From a virus, in the IMG/VR virus record IMGVR_UViG_3300032308_002092, positions 62,001 through 126,000 of that record: a stretch of DNA of 64,000 nucleotides. One strand, written 5' to 3'. Below are positions 46,163 through 55,318 of the stretch, one piece after another. The number at the start of each line of letters is the position of its first letter. Position 1 is the first letter of the stretch. The translations under genes were made by a program, and so were the position numbers. The notes under the pieces were generated by a model. The model searched no databases. It saw only the letters and a program-made list of their open reading frames with translations, and had not been told where the DNA came from.

Positions 46163-46380
46163 CGGATCCTCCTTGTAGAGATAGTTAGAATCGGGGAGGT
46201 TATTCTCACCCGTTTCCTTCAGTAAGGGGAGGTAATATCGGGAAGTATACCCGCTAGCCTCTGCTTACAGGGAACCCCTTGTTTCGGAAGTACCGATGAG
46301 GGTGCCTAAACACTCTCTACATACTACTTTTACAACTATTGCCATAAGGGATAAACAACCATACCCACCGCCCTTACCCT

Positions 46381-47043
46381 CTATAGACGCCCACTAGCCT
46401 TAAAACGACTCTTGGGTACTGGTACCCCAAGCTCCTTACATGCCTTCTCAGTTATCTCCCGCTTCCTGAGCCACTCCTTAAGCCTTGCCTTCTCCGCTTC
46501 CACTTCTAGCGCTACCTCACGAGCTTCCCTCTCCCTCGCCTCTCTGTACTTAGCCTCGCCCTTAGCACGAGCCACGGCTATCATCTTAGCCTTTGCCTCT
46601 TCTCTCGTCATCCCGCTGTAGTCGGGTCTAGGCTCGGCCGGCTTAGGCGGCACCGCGTTTGCCACAACGGCGACACCGGATATCTCCGCATCTAGGTAAC
46701 GAGCCTTGGCCCAGATCGCATCGATCTTGTCTTGGCTCAGCCATACCGATGCAGGCTTCTGGTTCTTGTCACGGTTGCAGGTCATGCACAAAGGAACCAC
46801 GTTTAGGCGCTTGGTGCCGGTAGTCTCGACGAGGACGAAGTCACCGCCGTTGCACTTCGGCACGAAGAAGTGGTCTAGCTCCATGCCGTTGTCGTTGGCA
46901 CCGCAGTTGGCACAGGCGCAGTCAAAGGCCTTTAGCAGCTTTAGGGTGTAGCTGCGGCGGAAGCCTTGCTCCCTAGCCGAGTAGCGCTTGTACGAGTTCT
47001 GATCTGTTTTGTATAGGGATGGGTCTTCACTTGGTCTTGTCAC
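46381..47043 (-). CDS. HNH endonuclease, 220 aa, GTG start
   Basis: GTG 47043 with GAGGAG. CANCGANDNGMELDHFF, then NVVPLCMTCNRDKN form an HNH fold with two Cys pairs. A long Ala/Glu/Arg-rich helix follows. It may be a free-standing homing endonuclease or a packaging/repair nuclease. Confidence 0.8.
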   Translation of the reverse strand: MTRPSEDPSLYKTDQNSYKRYSAREQGFRRSYTLKLLKAFDCACANCGANDNGMELDHFFVPKCNGGDFVLVETTGTKRLNVVPLCMTCNRDKNQKPASVWLSQDKIDAIWAKARYLDAEISGVAVVANAVPPKPAEPRPDYSGMTREEAKAKMIAVARAKGEAKYREAREREAREVALEVEAEKARLKEWLRKREITEKACKELGVPVPKSRFKASGRL

Positions 47044-47114
47044 GATTGTCTCCTCATATCACGTAGACGAGGAGGGTATGGGATCGGGGAATATTGGGGG
47101 TAGGGCCGATCGAC

Positions 47115-47714
47115 TTACTTCAGGAACAAGGCTCTTTCTGCTTGGCGGCGCCTAGTTAGGCCAGCCATCACTTGGCCTTTTGCTTTATCCCACTTTAAGA
47201 ACTCATCTGCGGCTTCTTGGAACTTACCCTCGTTGACTCGCTTAAGTAGGGTGGATCCACTTAAGTTACCGACGCCGCAATTGTATGCGAAGCTAACTAG
47301 CGCGGAGAACTGGTTGTCGTTTATGTTCGAGGTGACTAGATCATTTACTTGTTTGCAGAACCTCTCTAGGTCTGTTGTCTTTCTCTGGTCCGCTTGGACT
47401 TGGGTCCACTGCGTGTTTGGTCCGATCTTCGTGGGCTTGCCCTGCGCATCTAGGTTGAAGTAGTCTAAGCCGGTTGATCCCCAGCCGACTGTCCAAGGGT
47501 CGCCTGACATATTTTCCCAACCCTTGACCCTCTTACTTAAAATCTTTCTTAGTTGTTGGGCTAGGGCTGAGGCCGGGTCCGCATAGGCCTTTAGGACGCA
47601 AGACTCGTAGGACTTTATCAAGTCCATGCCTTCTTTAGTTATAGTTCTCACTTTGTCGTCTCCTTCTTTTGGAGGTTCAGGGATAATATTCTTCACCATA
47701 TCGAATACGTTCAT
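47115..47714 (-). CDS. GH24 lysozyme-type endolysin
   Basis: 199 aa. KSYESCVLKAYADP (catalytic Glu in place of fEGxxLxxY), DPWTVGWGSTG, and FSALVSFAYNCGVG with a C-terminal GLTRRRQAERALFL are the GH24 blocks. It cleaves peptidoglycan glycan chains at lysis. The middle (residues ~50-75) is longer than in T4-like enzymes. No signal sequence. Confidence 0.9.
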   Translation of the reverse strand: MNVFDMVKNIIPEPPKEGDDKVRTITKEGMDLIKSYESCVLKAYADPASALAQQLRKILSKRVKGWENMSGDPWTVGWGSTGLDYFNLDAQGKPTKIGPNTQWTQVQADQRKTTDLERFCKQVNDLVTSNINDNQFSALVSFAYNCGVGNLSGSTLLKRVNEGKFQEAADEFLKWDKAKGQVMAGLTRRRQAERALFLK

Positions 47715-47929
47715 CTTTGCTCAACCTCTATTAGCTTATCTATTATGGCAGATACTGCGGCCCTAGAGTAGGAGCCATCCCCGGTTCGCTTAAAACCAAC
47801 CGCGTCTGCGCAGCTAGTATAAGTTCCGTCTGCCCTCTTCTTCATCTTTGCTAGAGGGCAGGTTTCACAAACCGACTGTGAAAAACTGTTGCATGAGTCC
47901 GTGTCTGCTATGATATATAAGTGTTCCAT
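47711..47929 (-). CDS. Cys-rich protein, 72 aa
   Basis: Starts MEHLYIIADTDSCNSFSQSVCETCP; four Cys in the first 42 residues. No clear SD, and TATAAT lies 6 nt before the ATG, so the start may be wrong or the message leaderless. 4-nt overlap with the endolysin. Confidence 0.5.
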   Translation of the reverse strand: MEHLYIIADTDSCNSFSQSVCETCPLAKMKKRADGTYTSCADAVGFKRTGDGSYSRAAVSAIIDKLIEVEQR

Positions 47930-47953
47930 GTTTGTATTATAACAGGAAATGAG

Positions 47954-48736
47954 ATGACGAACCCAATAGATAAGCCAAACGCCCCTACTCCTGTATCGCC
48001 CCAATCCTATAATAGTTATATGCCACCCAATATACACGACTTTAGTGTAAAGAGGGATTCCTTTAATGAGCTTATACAGAACAGAGGGATCAGGTTCCTT
48101 CACTCTAAGGCTTACCCGTGCTCAAACATGAAGAGCCTGAGTGACAACAACCACGATCCGCTTTGTCCCCACTGCGATGGAAGCGGCATACTATACTACG
48201 ATACAAAAGAGATATTTGGTTTCTTCTCGTCTAATTCAATCGAACGTCAGTTCGAGAAACAAGGCGTCTGGGAGATCGGTACCGTAGTGGTCACGTTCCC
48301 AACTGAGTATCCAGATGGCGTCGAAGCAGACTTTTCTATGTTCGATAAGGTACAAGTTACTGATTTTACAGTAAGATTATGGGAACTAAAGGAGTTTGAG
48401 ACTAGGGTCGGGCTTATACAAAAACTAAGATATCCAATAGTTAAAACAGCTAGGATTGAAGCCGCCAATAACTCCACTAGAAAAGAATACATTGAGGGAC
48501 AAGACTTTAATATAGTTGATGGAAGTATAGCCTGGATTCAAGGAAGACAGCCTCCCGAAGGACAGGTGTACTCTGCTAATTATTACTGTAAGCCAGTGTA
48601 TATAGTGCTGAATCCGATGAGAGAACTAAGGGTGACACAAGAGATGTCAGGAACGGAGAAGACAGCTAGGAGAATGCCGCAGCAGGTTGTTCTTCGTAGG
48701 GACTTCTTTGTTAATGGCCCAGAAACACTGAAGTAA
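47954..48736 (+). CDS. Virion structural protein, first gene of late module, 260 aa
   Basis: ATG 47954 with AGGAAA. CPHCDGSGILYYD near residue 76 is a small Zn/Cys motif; the rest is beta-rich. First of the collinear tail block. It may be a neck or connector protein, inferred from position only. Confidence 0.55.
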   Translation: MTNPIDKPNAPTPVSPQSYNSYMPPNIHDFSVKRDSFNELIQNRGIRFLHSKAYPCSNMKSLSDNNHDPLCPHCDGSGILYYDTKEIFGFFSSNSIERQFEKQGVWEIGTVVVTFPTEYPDGVEADFSMFDKVQVTDFTVRLWELKEFETRVGLIQKLRYPIVKTARIEAANNSTRKEYIEGQDFNIVDGSIAWIQGRQPPEGQVYSANYYCKPVYIVLNPMRELRVTQEMSGTEKTARRMPQQVVLRRDFFVNGPETLK

Positions 48737-48750
48737 GCCCCTTGAGACCG

Positions 48751-48756
48751 TATAAT
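48751..48756 (+). promoter_or_regulatory. TATAAT box inside a hairpin
   Basis: AGACC-GTATAAT-GGTCT, with flanking CCC/GGG, forms a stem-loop with TATAAT in the loop, 28 nt before the next ATG. Could be a promoter or a processing hairpin. Confidence 0.35.
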
Positions 48757-48784
48757 GGTCTATAGGGAATACGGAGATTAGCCA

Positions 48785-50248
48785 ATGCCACAGTTCGCGT
48801 CTAAGAAGCAGTACAGGATGATGATGGCTATCATGCACGGTGGCAAGGGCAAAACATCGCGTGGCGATAGTGGTCCACCAAAATCTGTAGCTGAGAAATA
48901 CTCTGGGGGCGGCAAAGATCTGACCGAGTCTAAGGGTAAAGAAGACAGGGGTGGACGATGGGACAAAGAAAAGAAGGCCAAGCACTCCGAGAAGGCTAAG
49001 TTTAAAAAAGCAGACATCAAGGGTGTTGGAGTCATCGTTCAGAACGACGAAGGTGCTATCCTTATAGGCACCAACCCCGAAAACGGCCAGAAGATGCTTC
49101 CAGGTGGCGGTGTCGACGATGGCGAGCTTCCGATGGAAGCAGCTATTAGAGAGCTATCTGAAGAGTCTGGCTTAGAGGCTCAAGAGGCCAAAGAATTAGA
49201 CGCTGACGAATATGGCGCGGTGTTTCTGGTTAGGAAGTTTTCTGGTTCACTAAAAGATACTAAAGAGATGGTTGATGCCAAGTTCGTATCCGTTAAGGAT
49301 ATCCCCTGGCACAAACTAAGGGAATGCTGTATCCCTGGGCTTAGCAGATTTGTGTCAGAGCAAATGAAGAAGTCTAAGAAGCTCGACGACATGCTTTATC
49401 TAGAGAAGCTAGAGAAGAATATTATTCGCTCATCTCAAGTAGCTCATGCTGTGTACGAGATGACTCATGGCGATGCCTTAAAGCTGATTGGCAATAAAAC
49501 ATTTCGCATACTTCGAGATGGCATCAAGGGCATGGGCGACGATGAAGTCAAAGAGATCGAGATGGGACCATATACGATGGTCGTCAGAAAGCACGTCAAC
49601 GACGTGTACTCTGGGCACATACGCGACGGACACAAAACAATCCATAATTTTGTAAACAGATCTCTCCCTGCTCTCACAGGTGAGCTGATGAGCGTGTTCG
49701 AGTGGTACCTACCAGAAGATATCCCAGATCTAGAGATAGAAGAAGACGACAAGCTTTCTGACGATACCCTAGATAGTGGTATCGAAAAAATGATCCACAA
49801 CTATAGAAACTACAATTTAGCAGATGTCTACGATGAGATGGAGTCAATCAGGCAAGAAGTCAGGCACGGCGTTGCGGTTGACCTACAGCAGATCGAAGAT
49901 AGGGTTGGCAAGCTCATAGATAAGCTCGAGTCTAAGTTGGATGACATGTCTGATAAGCACAACTCTCTAGCGCGAGAGCTTGGCTCTGACATAGACGAGT
50001 TGGAATCTAAGTTAAGGGAACTTAGAAGCAAAGTGCCCGATAAAGACGATAAGACGGTTGTCAACGCTGTTTCTCAAGAAACACCTAATGTAGGTAGGGT
50101 TCTAGACACGTTTTACAACTATCTGTCAAAACCAACTGTGACGATAGAACCCAATGGAAGGATTCAGATATCCTTTTCTTCAGACTGGTCAACCCTGGAT
50201 CAGGGTAATTTCTTAACCGATCTGAAGGCGAAAGTTGCTAAAAAATGA
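48785..50248 (+). CDS. Structural protein with embedded Nudix hydrolase domain, 487 aa
   Basis: The N-terminus (MPQFASKKQYRMMMAIMHGG) resembles head-associated phage proteins. Residues ~80-200 are a Nudix domain: GGGVDDGELPMEAAIRELSE then ESGL fits Gx5Ex7REUxEExGU. The C-terminal ~170 residues are acidic coiled coil (DRVGKLIDKLESKLDDMSD). A Nudix domain in a late gene is unusual; it might act on nucleotides in the virion or infected cell. Confidence 0.75.
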   Translation: MPQFASKKQYRMMMAIMHGGKGKTSRGDSGPPKSVAEKYSGGGKDLTESKGKEDRGGRWDKEKKAKHSEKAKFKKADIKGVGVIVQNDEGAILIGTNPENGQKMLPGGGVDDGELPMEAAIRELSEESGLEAQEAKELDADEYGAVFLVRKFSGSLKDTKEMVDAKFVSVKDIPWHKLRECCIPGLSRFVSEQMKKSKKLDDMLYLEKLEKNIIRSSQVAHAVYEMTHGDALKLIGNKTFRILRDGIKGMGDDEVKEIEMGPYTMVVRKHVNDVYSGHIRDGHKTIHNFVNRSLPALTGELMSVFEWYLPEDIPDLEIEEDDKLSDDTLDSGIEKMIHNYRNYNLADVYDEMESIRQEVRHGVAVDLQQIEDRVGKLIDKLESKLDDMSDKHNSLARELGSDIDELESKLRELRSKVPDKDDKTVVNAVSQETPNVGRVLDTFYNYLSKPTVTIEPNGRIQISFSSDWSTLDQGNFLTDLKAKVAKK

Positions 50249-50955
50249 TAGACTACAAGGTGAGTCAACTCAGACTCTACTTGTCGAGTAGAGGTGTCTC
50301 TCAAGATACGATCGAGACCATAATCGATAGTATTAACTCCTCAGCTCAAAGTCAGATAGCCTCAATACTTGAGAACAATGTATTCGCCGCCTCTCAAAGA
50401 GCAGAGGAGATGAGGGCAAAAGGCTTTATATCCGAGATCGTCGTCAGACCTACCGGGAGTGGTCTGGAGATAACGACCGATAGTGGTAATCATGATTTTA
50501 GTAAACAACCCTTTCCAATGCTAGATAGGTTGCTCGCTAAGGGTAAGGTCTCTAAAGACGGATCTATGTATAAGACCATACCTATCGGCTCCAATAATAA
50601 AAATATGACAACTGTGGTTAAGGATGTTGCTGCGGGTGTGAGTTCTATAAGGGACTCCAATGACAAGCCAAGATCTTTGACTGAAGCGGTTAATAGCATG
50701 GCCCAATCTTTTGGACTGGGTGCTAGACCTATGATTAAGACGTCGGAGTCAAAACCCCAATCTCAAGTACAATTTAGAACAGCGAGCAGTAAGCAGGATA
50801 GAAACACCCAGTGGGTTCAACCTGGCATAGATGCTGATATGACTCCTATCTTGAATGAGATAAATGCAACGATGGCAGCCGATATAGAAAACGCAATAGA
50901 CTCTGCTATTAGAGAGCACCAGATGGAGATAGACTATGCCATTCGCAATGCCTGA
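50245..50955 (+). CDS. Tail/neck structural protein, 236 aa
   Basis: Helical N-terminus (LRLYLSSRGVSQDTIETII), a central beta region and a helical end. Its position before the completion-type gene suggests a head-tail joining or tail completion role (HK97 gp10-like by context only). 4-nt overlap upstream. Confidence 0.5.
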   Translation: MIDYKVSQLRLYLSSRGVSQDTIETIIDSINSSAQSQIASILENNVFAASQRAEEMRAKGFISEIVVRPTGSGLEITTDSGNHDFSKQPFPMLDRLLAKGKVSKDGSMYKTIPIGSNNKNMTTVVKDVAAGVSSIRDSNDKPRSLTEAVNSMAQSFGLGARPMIKTSESKPQSQVQFRTASSKQDRNTQWVQPGIDADMTPILNEINATMAADIENAIDSAIREHQMEIDYAIRNA

Positions 50956-51586
50956 GATAGCTGTCTCTAAGTTAATAAGCCATGGATTACAACAACTTAG
51001 GGCGGACGAAGAATCCTTTAGAGATCTTTTTTGCTACTTAAGTCACGACCCATTTATGATCGATGCTTACGGACCAGCCTACGTAGATAGGTTGTGGGAA
51101 TGGTTTAACACCGATAAAATAAGGGTTATTCAGGGCTGGTCTCTAAATATGCAGAGCGTGCCATGCTACTCTATAACTCTATCTTCTGAGGTTGAAGATG
51201 AGTCTACGGCAGCTCTGAGCGACTACTATGGTGACGCTGAGTGCAGCGAGCTACTTGTATACCCAAAGATAGTGAATCTTGATATAGGGTGTCACGCAAG
51301 TAAATCCCCAGATCAAGTACTTTGGCTTTACTACATACTTTCATACCTTCTGTTTAAAAATAAAAGGTATGCAGAATCAATGGGTTTGGAGCTACAGACA
51401 GCTACAGCATCAGACTGGGCTAGGGAAAACGGCAAGACCCCAGAGAACATCTACACTAGATGGGTAAGAATGCGAGTAAAATCATGGGATACACTAATAG
51501 GAGATAGGTTCTCAGGACCTTACGATTTGGAAATAGAATTAGACGTAGAAAGGCTTAACAATGAGCAAGAAAACACAGAAGAATAA
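50936..51586 (+). CDS. Tail terminator/neck-type protein, 216 aa
   Basis: ATG 50936 with GGAG. Contains VPCYSITLSSEVEDE and WVRMRVKSWDTLIGD, an alpha/beta pattern common in tail terminators of contractile phages. Overlaps the upstream gene by 20 nt. Role inferred from context. Confidence 0.5.
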   Translation: MPFAMPEIAVSKLISHGLQQLRADEESFRDLFCYLSHDPFMIDAYGPAYVDRLWEWFNTDKIRVIQGWSLNMQSVPCYSITLSSEVEDESTAALSDYYGDAECSELLVYPKIVNLDIGCHASKSPDQVLWLYYILSYLLFKNKRYAESMGLELQTATASDWARENGKTPENIYTRWVRMRVKSWDTLIGDRFSGPYDLEIELDVERLNNEQENTEE

Positions 51587-51875
51587 CCCGCAACCTGCAC
51601 CAGTGAGTCCAGAGCCTGCAGTGGTTGATTGGGCTGCTATTGCCGCTCTAGAGAAGCAGGCTCTAGAAGCCGCTAGAAAGATTGAGCCAATCGTAAGCAG
51701 TGAGCCAGAGGCTTTATCGTTTGAAGACTGGTGGTTACTCCGCGAAGTCCTCATCAATAAGCCCGGCCATTATAAAGAGATACTCAAGGCTGACTTCAAT
51801 GCCCGCGGCCTGAGTAAGAAAGAGCCGCTTGAGCGGTGGGACTGGGCTGGTAAGCAGTTTGGACTTAAGTGGTGA
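51561..51875 (+). CDS. Hypothetical late protein, 104 aa
   Basis: Pro-rich N-terminus, then helical with EDWWLLREVLINKPGHYKE. Overlaps the upstream gene by 26 nt. Unknown. Confidence 0.55.
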   Translation: MSKKTQKNNPQPAPVSPEPAVVDWAAIAALEKQALEAARKIEPIVSSEPEALSFEDWWLLREVLINKPGHYKEILKADFNARGLSKKEPLERWDWAGKQFGLKW

Positions 51876-51923
51876 GCTAAGTAGGGTTTTTGAGTTAGAT
51901 AATCCTCAACTACCCACATAGGT

Positions 51924-51929
51924 TATAAT
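51924..51929 (+). promoter_or_regulatory. TATAAT box for the sheath transcript
   Basis: GGTTATAATG lies 41 nt before the sheath ATG; no good -35. The SD is TTGGAGG. Confidence 0.45.
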
Positions 51930-51969
51930 GAAGAGTGATCTTTTAGGACTAGGATTGGAGGTCAAATAA

Positions 51970-54528
51970 ATGGCTATTAGTGTAAGTTTCAACGGTGCGA
52001 CGATTTTTAAGCCGGGCGCATATTCTCGTCGTTTCATCGACTTAGGCGGAAACCTGCCACTCGGACCTGCTGGTCTTATCGCTATCCTCGGGGAAGCAGA
52101 TGCTGGTACGCCAGGTGATGCAGAGGTTGACATCAAGGACAATTTCTTCACCGCAGACTCTATCTCTGTTGCTCGCGACAAGTATAGGTCGGGTCCGATT
52201 CTCGACGCTCTCAACTTCTTGTTCTCGCCTGCATCTGACGGCGCCATCCCAAATGGTGCCCAGGTAGTTTGGGTTTACAAGACGAACTCCTCTAGCAGAG
52301 CATCGCTTGCTTTAGCAAATAGCTACGGCACAGCAAGGGCTCGCGAATGGGGCGTTGGTGGTAACAGGGTTACTGCTCGCGTAACGCTCTCTGGTGCAGG
52401 TCAGGCAGAAGCGGCAAGCGCAGCACTCAACTTTAACGCTGAAGAGCTCCAACTCGGCGGCGGCACGCCAGTCGACGGATCTGTTCTTGCAGTTCCTCCT
52501 ACTGGTTACTACTTCGACGTTTCTTCTGCAACCACCAACTACAGAGTGTGGTTCGATGCTGGTTCACAGACCGCTCCTGCTGCTGCGAGTAAGACTCTTG
52601 TTCAAGTTGTTGTTGGGCCATCTGATACAACTGCTCAAGTTCTTACTGCACTTAAGGCTGCTCTTGAAGGCTTAAGTGGAAATCCATTCTGGGCAACCAT
52701 CAATGGGACCCATATCTTCATCAAGATTAGGTCGTTCGGTGCAGCTCTGCTTCCATCGAGTATCGGCACCATCCCAGCTACAGCAAGTATCTCTACTGAT
52801 TCTGGCAGCGGTCATTGGCTCAACTCTAGGTCTTTCTCTTTCAGAGCAAACGGCGGATCAGTCGTAGGACCAGTAACGCTTTCTGGTGCAGAAGCGAACC
52901 ATGACACACTCGCTGAGATCGCAAGTGAACTAAATGCTCTTCCAGCATTTAACGGCGACTTGGTTGCATCCGTATCTGGTCAAACAATCGTATTTAAGTC
53001 AATCGCTGTTGCCAACAAGCATCGCGACGGTTTCTCTGAGACCTTCGAGCTCGTTGACTCTACTGCTGGTGATTTGGCTGCTCTTGGTCAAACTGCTGGT
53101 CTCAAGCTTCCTTCTGCTGAGCCACGCGCTAGCATCAAGATCGACCAGAAGCGCGACCTGCTCGTCGAAGAGTCTACTCTCGGCGGAAACGCAGTTCTTA
53201 CTTTTGGTCACGACGGCTCTGGCGGTGTAACTTCTGCAAGCGTGTCTGTGACAGCAAGCCAGGTTACTATCACTACGAACCTTGGATCTGAGTCTTTTGA
53301 CAAGGCTGCATTCACAACCGTTAAGCAGCTAGCTGATGCAGTTGAGCTTCTTCCTGGTTGGGAAGCTGCTGTTTCGAACACTGTGTACAACTCCCTACCT
53401 CTTTCCGTACTTGACGTAGTTTCTACTGTCGGCGCTCTTAAGACAGCTGCTGGCGCTAAGCCTGCTCGTATCAAGAAAGATGCGTTTGAAGTTGCTCAGT
53501 TCTTCGCTCAATCCCAAAGCGTTGAAGCCGTCGGACAATCCGTAACTGGTCTTCCAGAGGCTCTGATTGAAACATTCCTTGCTGGCGGAGCAAAGGGCGC
53601 ATCGCTCTCTAGCGACATCGTTGACGGTCTAGCTAAGTTCGAGAAGTTCCACGTTAACTTCGTTGTTCCTCTCTTTAGCCGCGACGCTACTGCTGATATT
53701 GCTGACAGCCTTACTGACGCTGGATCTACATACACGATCGACGGTATTCACCAAGCGGTTAAGACACACATCTCTTTGATGAAGACAACTAAGAGACGCA
53801 GTGAGCGCCAAGGCGTTCTCTCACTCAAGAAGAGCTACGATGACTGTAAGACTTCTGCTGGGACACTTGCAGATGCCAGACTCCAGTTGGTAATCCAAGA
53901 TGCTCGTCAGATCGATGCAGCTGGTAACATCAAGTGGTTCCAACCATGGGCTCTTGCCTGCTTGGTCGCTGGCGCTCGTGGTGGAGCTCCTATCGGTCTA
54001 CCTCTGACGTTCAAGTTCTTGAACCTCTCTGGTATCCGTCAGACAGCTCAACCTATGACGACTGCAGAAGCAGATATCGTAGTCGACTTCGATCCAGATG
54101 TCCAGTATGATGACGCAATCCAAAGCGGTATCACCTTCTTGGAAGCTCCTCAGACTGGCGGATTCCGCGTAGTTGTTGATAACACAACTTACGGCATCGA
54201 CAACAACTGGGTATACAATCGTGCCAACGTTCTGTATGCTGCTGACATCATTGAGTTCAACTTCCGTAATGCGATGGAATCGCGCTACGTAGGTGTTAAG
54301 AATACTGTTAGGGCTTCTGAAGTCAAATCGACTGCTGAATCCGTAATGGCTACGTTCTTGGCTCAAGGGATCACAGTTAGTACGAATGATGCCCCTCAAG
54401 GCTTCCGCGATATGAGCGTACGTATTGAAGGCAATACGATCTACATCACGGTAACCGTGAAGTTGGTCGAAGGAATTGACTTCGTACTCAACGACATCAC
54501 TCTCCAGAGAGCTACTCAGCAAGCCTAA
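51970..54528 (+). CDS. Tail sheath protein, 852 aa
   Basis: The N-terminus (SFNGATIFKPGAYSRRFID) and C-terminal blocks (NNWVYNRANVLYAADIIEF, SRYVGVKN, then MSVRIEGNTIYITVTVKLVEGIDFVLNDI) are typical of contractile sheaths, which polymerise around the tube and contract. At 852 aa it is larger than T4 gp18; the extra mass is Ala/Thr/Ser-rich and probably surface domains. Strong terminator follows. Confidence 0.9.
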   Translation: MAISVSFNGATIFKPGAYSRRFIDLGGNLPLGPAGLIAILGEADAGTPGDAEVDIKDNFFTADSISVARDKYRSGPILDALNFLFSPASDGAIPNGAQVVWVYKTNSSSRASLALANSYGTARAREWGVGGNRVTARVTLSGAGQAEAASAALNFNAEELQLGGGTPVDGSVLAVPPTGYYFDVSSATTNYRVWFDAGSQTAPAAASKTLVQVVVGPSDTTAQVLTALKAALEGLSGNPFWATINGTHIFIKIRSFGAALLPSSIGTIPATASISTDSGSGHWLNSRSFSFRANGGSVVGPVTLSGAEANHDTLAEIASELNALPAFNGDLVASVSGQTIVFKSIAVANKHRDGFSETFELVDSTAGDLAALGQTAGLKLPSAEPRASIKIDQKRDLLVEESTLGGNAVLTFGHDGSGGVTSASVSVTASQVTITTNLGSESFDKAAFTTVKQLADAVELLPGWEAAVSNTVYNSLPLSVLDVVSTVGALKTAAGAKPARIKKDAFEVAQFFAQSQSVEAVGQSVTGLPEALIETFLAGGAKGASLSSDIVDGLAKFEKFHVNFVVPLFSRDATADIADSLTDAGSTYTIDGIHQAVKTHISLMKTTKRRSERQGVLSLKKSYDDCKTSAGTLADARLQLVIQDARQIDAAGNIKWFQPWALACLVAGARGGAPIGLPLTFKFLNLSGIRQTAQPMTTAEADIVVDFDPDVQYDDAIQSGITFLEAPQTGGFRVVVDNTTYGIDNNWVYNRANVLYAADIIEFNFRNAMESRYVGVKNTVRASEVKSTAESVMATFLAQGITVSTNDAPQGFRDMSVRIEGNTIYITVTVKLVEGIDFVLNDITLQRATQQA

Positions 54529-54554
54529 TAGCCAACCTAAACAGTAGGTGAGTT

Positions 54555-54582
54555 AAACCCCATATCCTAGGATATGGGGTTT
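54555..54582 (+). terminator. Rho-independent terminator after sheath
   Basis: A 28-nt perfect palindrome (AAACCCCATATCC/GGATATGGGGTTT) followed by TACTTTAT. Strong terminator; TACAAT for the next gene lies downstream at 54597. Confidence 0.75.
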
Positions 54583-54596
54583 TACTTTATGCGTGA

Positions 54597-54602
54597 TACA
54601 AT
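54597..54602 (+). promoter_or_regulatory. TACAAT box for the first tube gene
   Basis: GTGATACAATATG, about 70 nt before the ATG at 54675. Suggests separate transcription of the tube genes after the sheath terminator. Confidence 0.35.
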
Positions 54603-54674
54603 ATGAAAGTGATGTGCCATTGTGGCCTTCACTCTAAGTATTATGGGTTCTAGAGTCCCAAGGGAGATTATACA

Positions 54675-55253
54675 ATGGCAGGGAAGAAAACCTCTTTAAT
54701 TACAGGCAGTAACGCCAAGATCAAGATCAATGGCGTTACGTTGGCTTATGCAACCGATGTGAGTTTTGACGTAACAGTCCAAACCATCCCAGTAGAGACA
54801 ATGGGTCGCTACGAAGTTCTGAGCAATGAGCCAATTGCTACTACAGTTCAGGGTTCTTTCTCGGTGGTTCGATACACTAATCGCGCTAAGGCAAACAACA
54901 TCTCAGGTGCTGCTGCAAACGGGAACGGTATTGGTCGCTGGGGAACTCGAGCTGGTGGCGAAGGCGGTGCAATTGCTGGTCAAAACAGCGGTATGTCTAC
55001 GCATGTAAACCCTGGTGACATCTTGACATCGACAACTGTAGATATCGAGATCTATCAGAAGTTTGTAAACGATCCTAACGACCCAACTGGTCAGACTAGA
55101 TTTAAGCGTCTTACGGACTGCCGAGTAACCAGACAGTCTGGCTCTGTAAACAAGCGCGGAATCCTTACAGAATCCTATCAGTTTGTTGGCGAGCTCGCGG
55201 ATGACGACAGCTTCACACAGAAGATCTCTGGTGAGGAAGACCTCAGTAACTAA
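54675..55253 (+). CDS. Tail tube protein 1, 192 aa
   Basis: IKINGVTLAYATDVSFDVTVQ, VETMGRYEVLSNEP, GSFSVVRYT and the C-terminal RGILTESYQFVGELADDDS are tube-protein blocks of sheath-bearing phages. It probably forms the main tube under the sheath. AAGGGAG precedes the ATG. Confidence 0.8.
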   Translation: MAGKKTSLITGSNAKIKINGVTLAYATDVSFDVTVQTIPVETMGRYEVLSNEPIATTVQGSFSVVRYTNRAKANNISGAAANGNGIGRWGTRAGGEGGAIAGQNSGMSTHVNPGDILTSTTVDIEIYQKFVNDPNDPTGQTRFKRLTDCRVTRQSGSVNKRGILTESYQFVGELADDDSFTQKISGEEDLSN

Positions 55254-55265
55254 GTTCGCTTACAG

Positions 55266-55311
55266 CCCAATATAGCCTATCACTACGTAGAGTAGAATAG
55301 GCTATATTGGG
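55266..55311 (+). promoter_or_regulatory. 15-bp hairpin partly covering the SD of tube gene 2
   Basis: CCCAATATAGCCTAT pairs with ATAGGCTATATTGGG around a 16-nt loop (with CTACGTAG inside). The 3' arm contains the first Gs of GGGAGG, the SD of the gene at 55319. It may attenuate transcription or hold tube gene 2 at lower translation than tube gene 1. Confidence 0.6.
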
Positions 55312-55318
55312 AGGTTTC

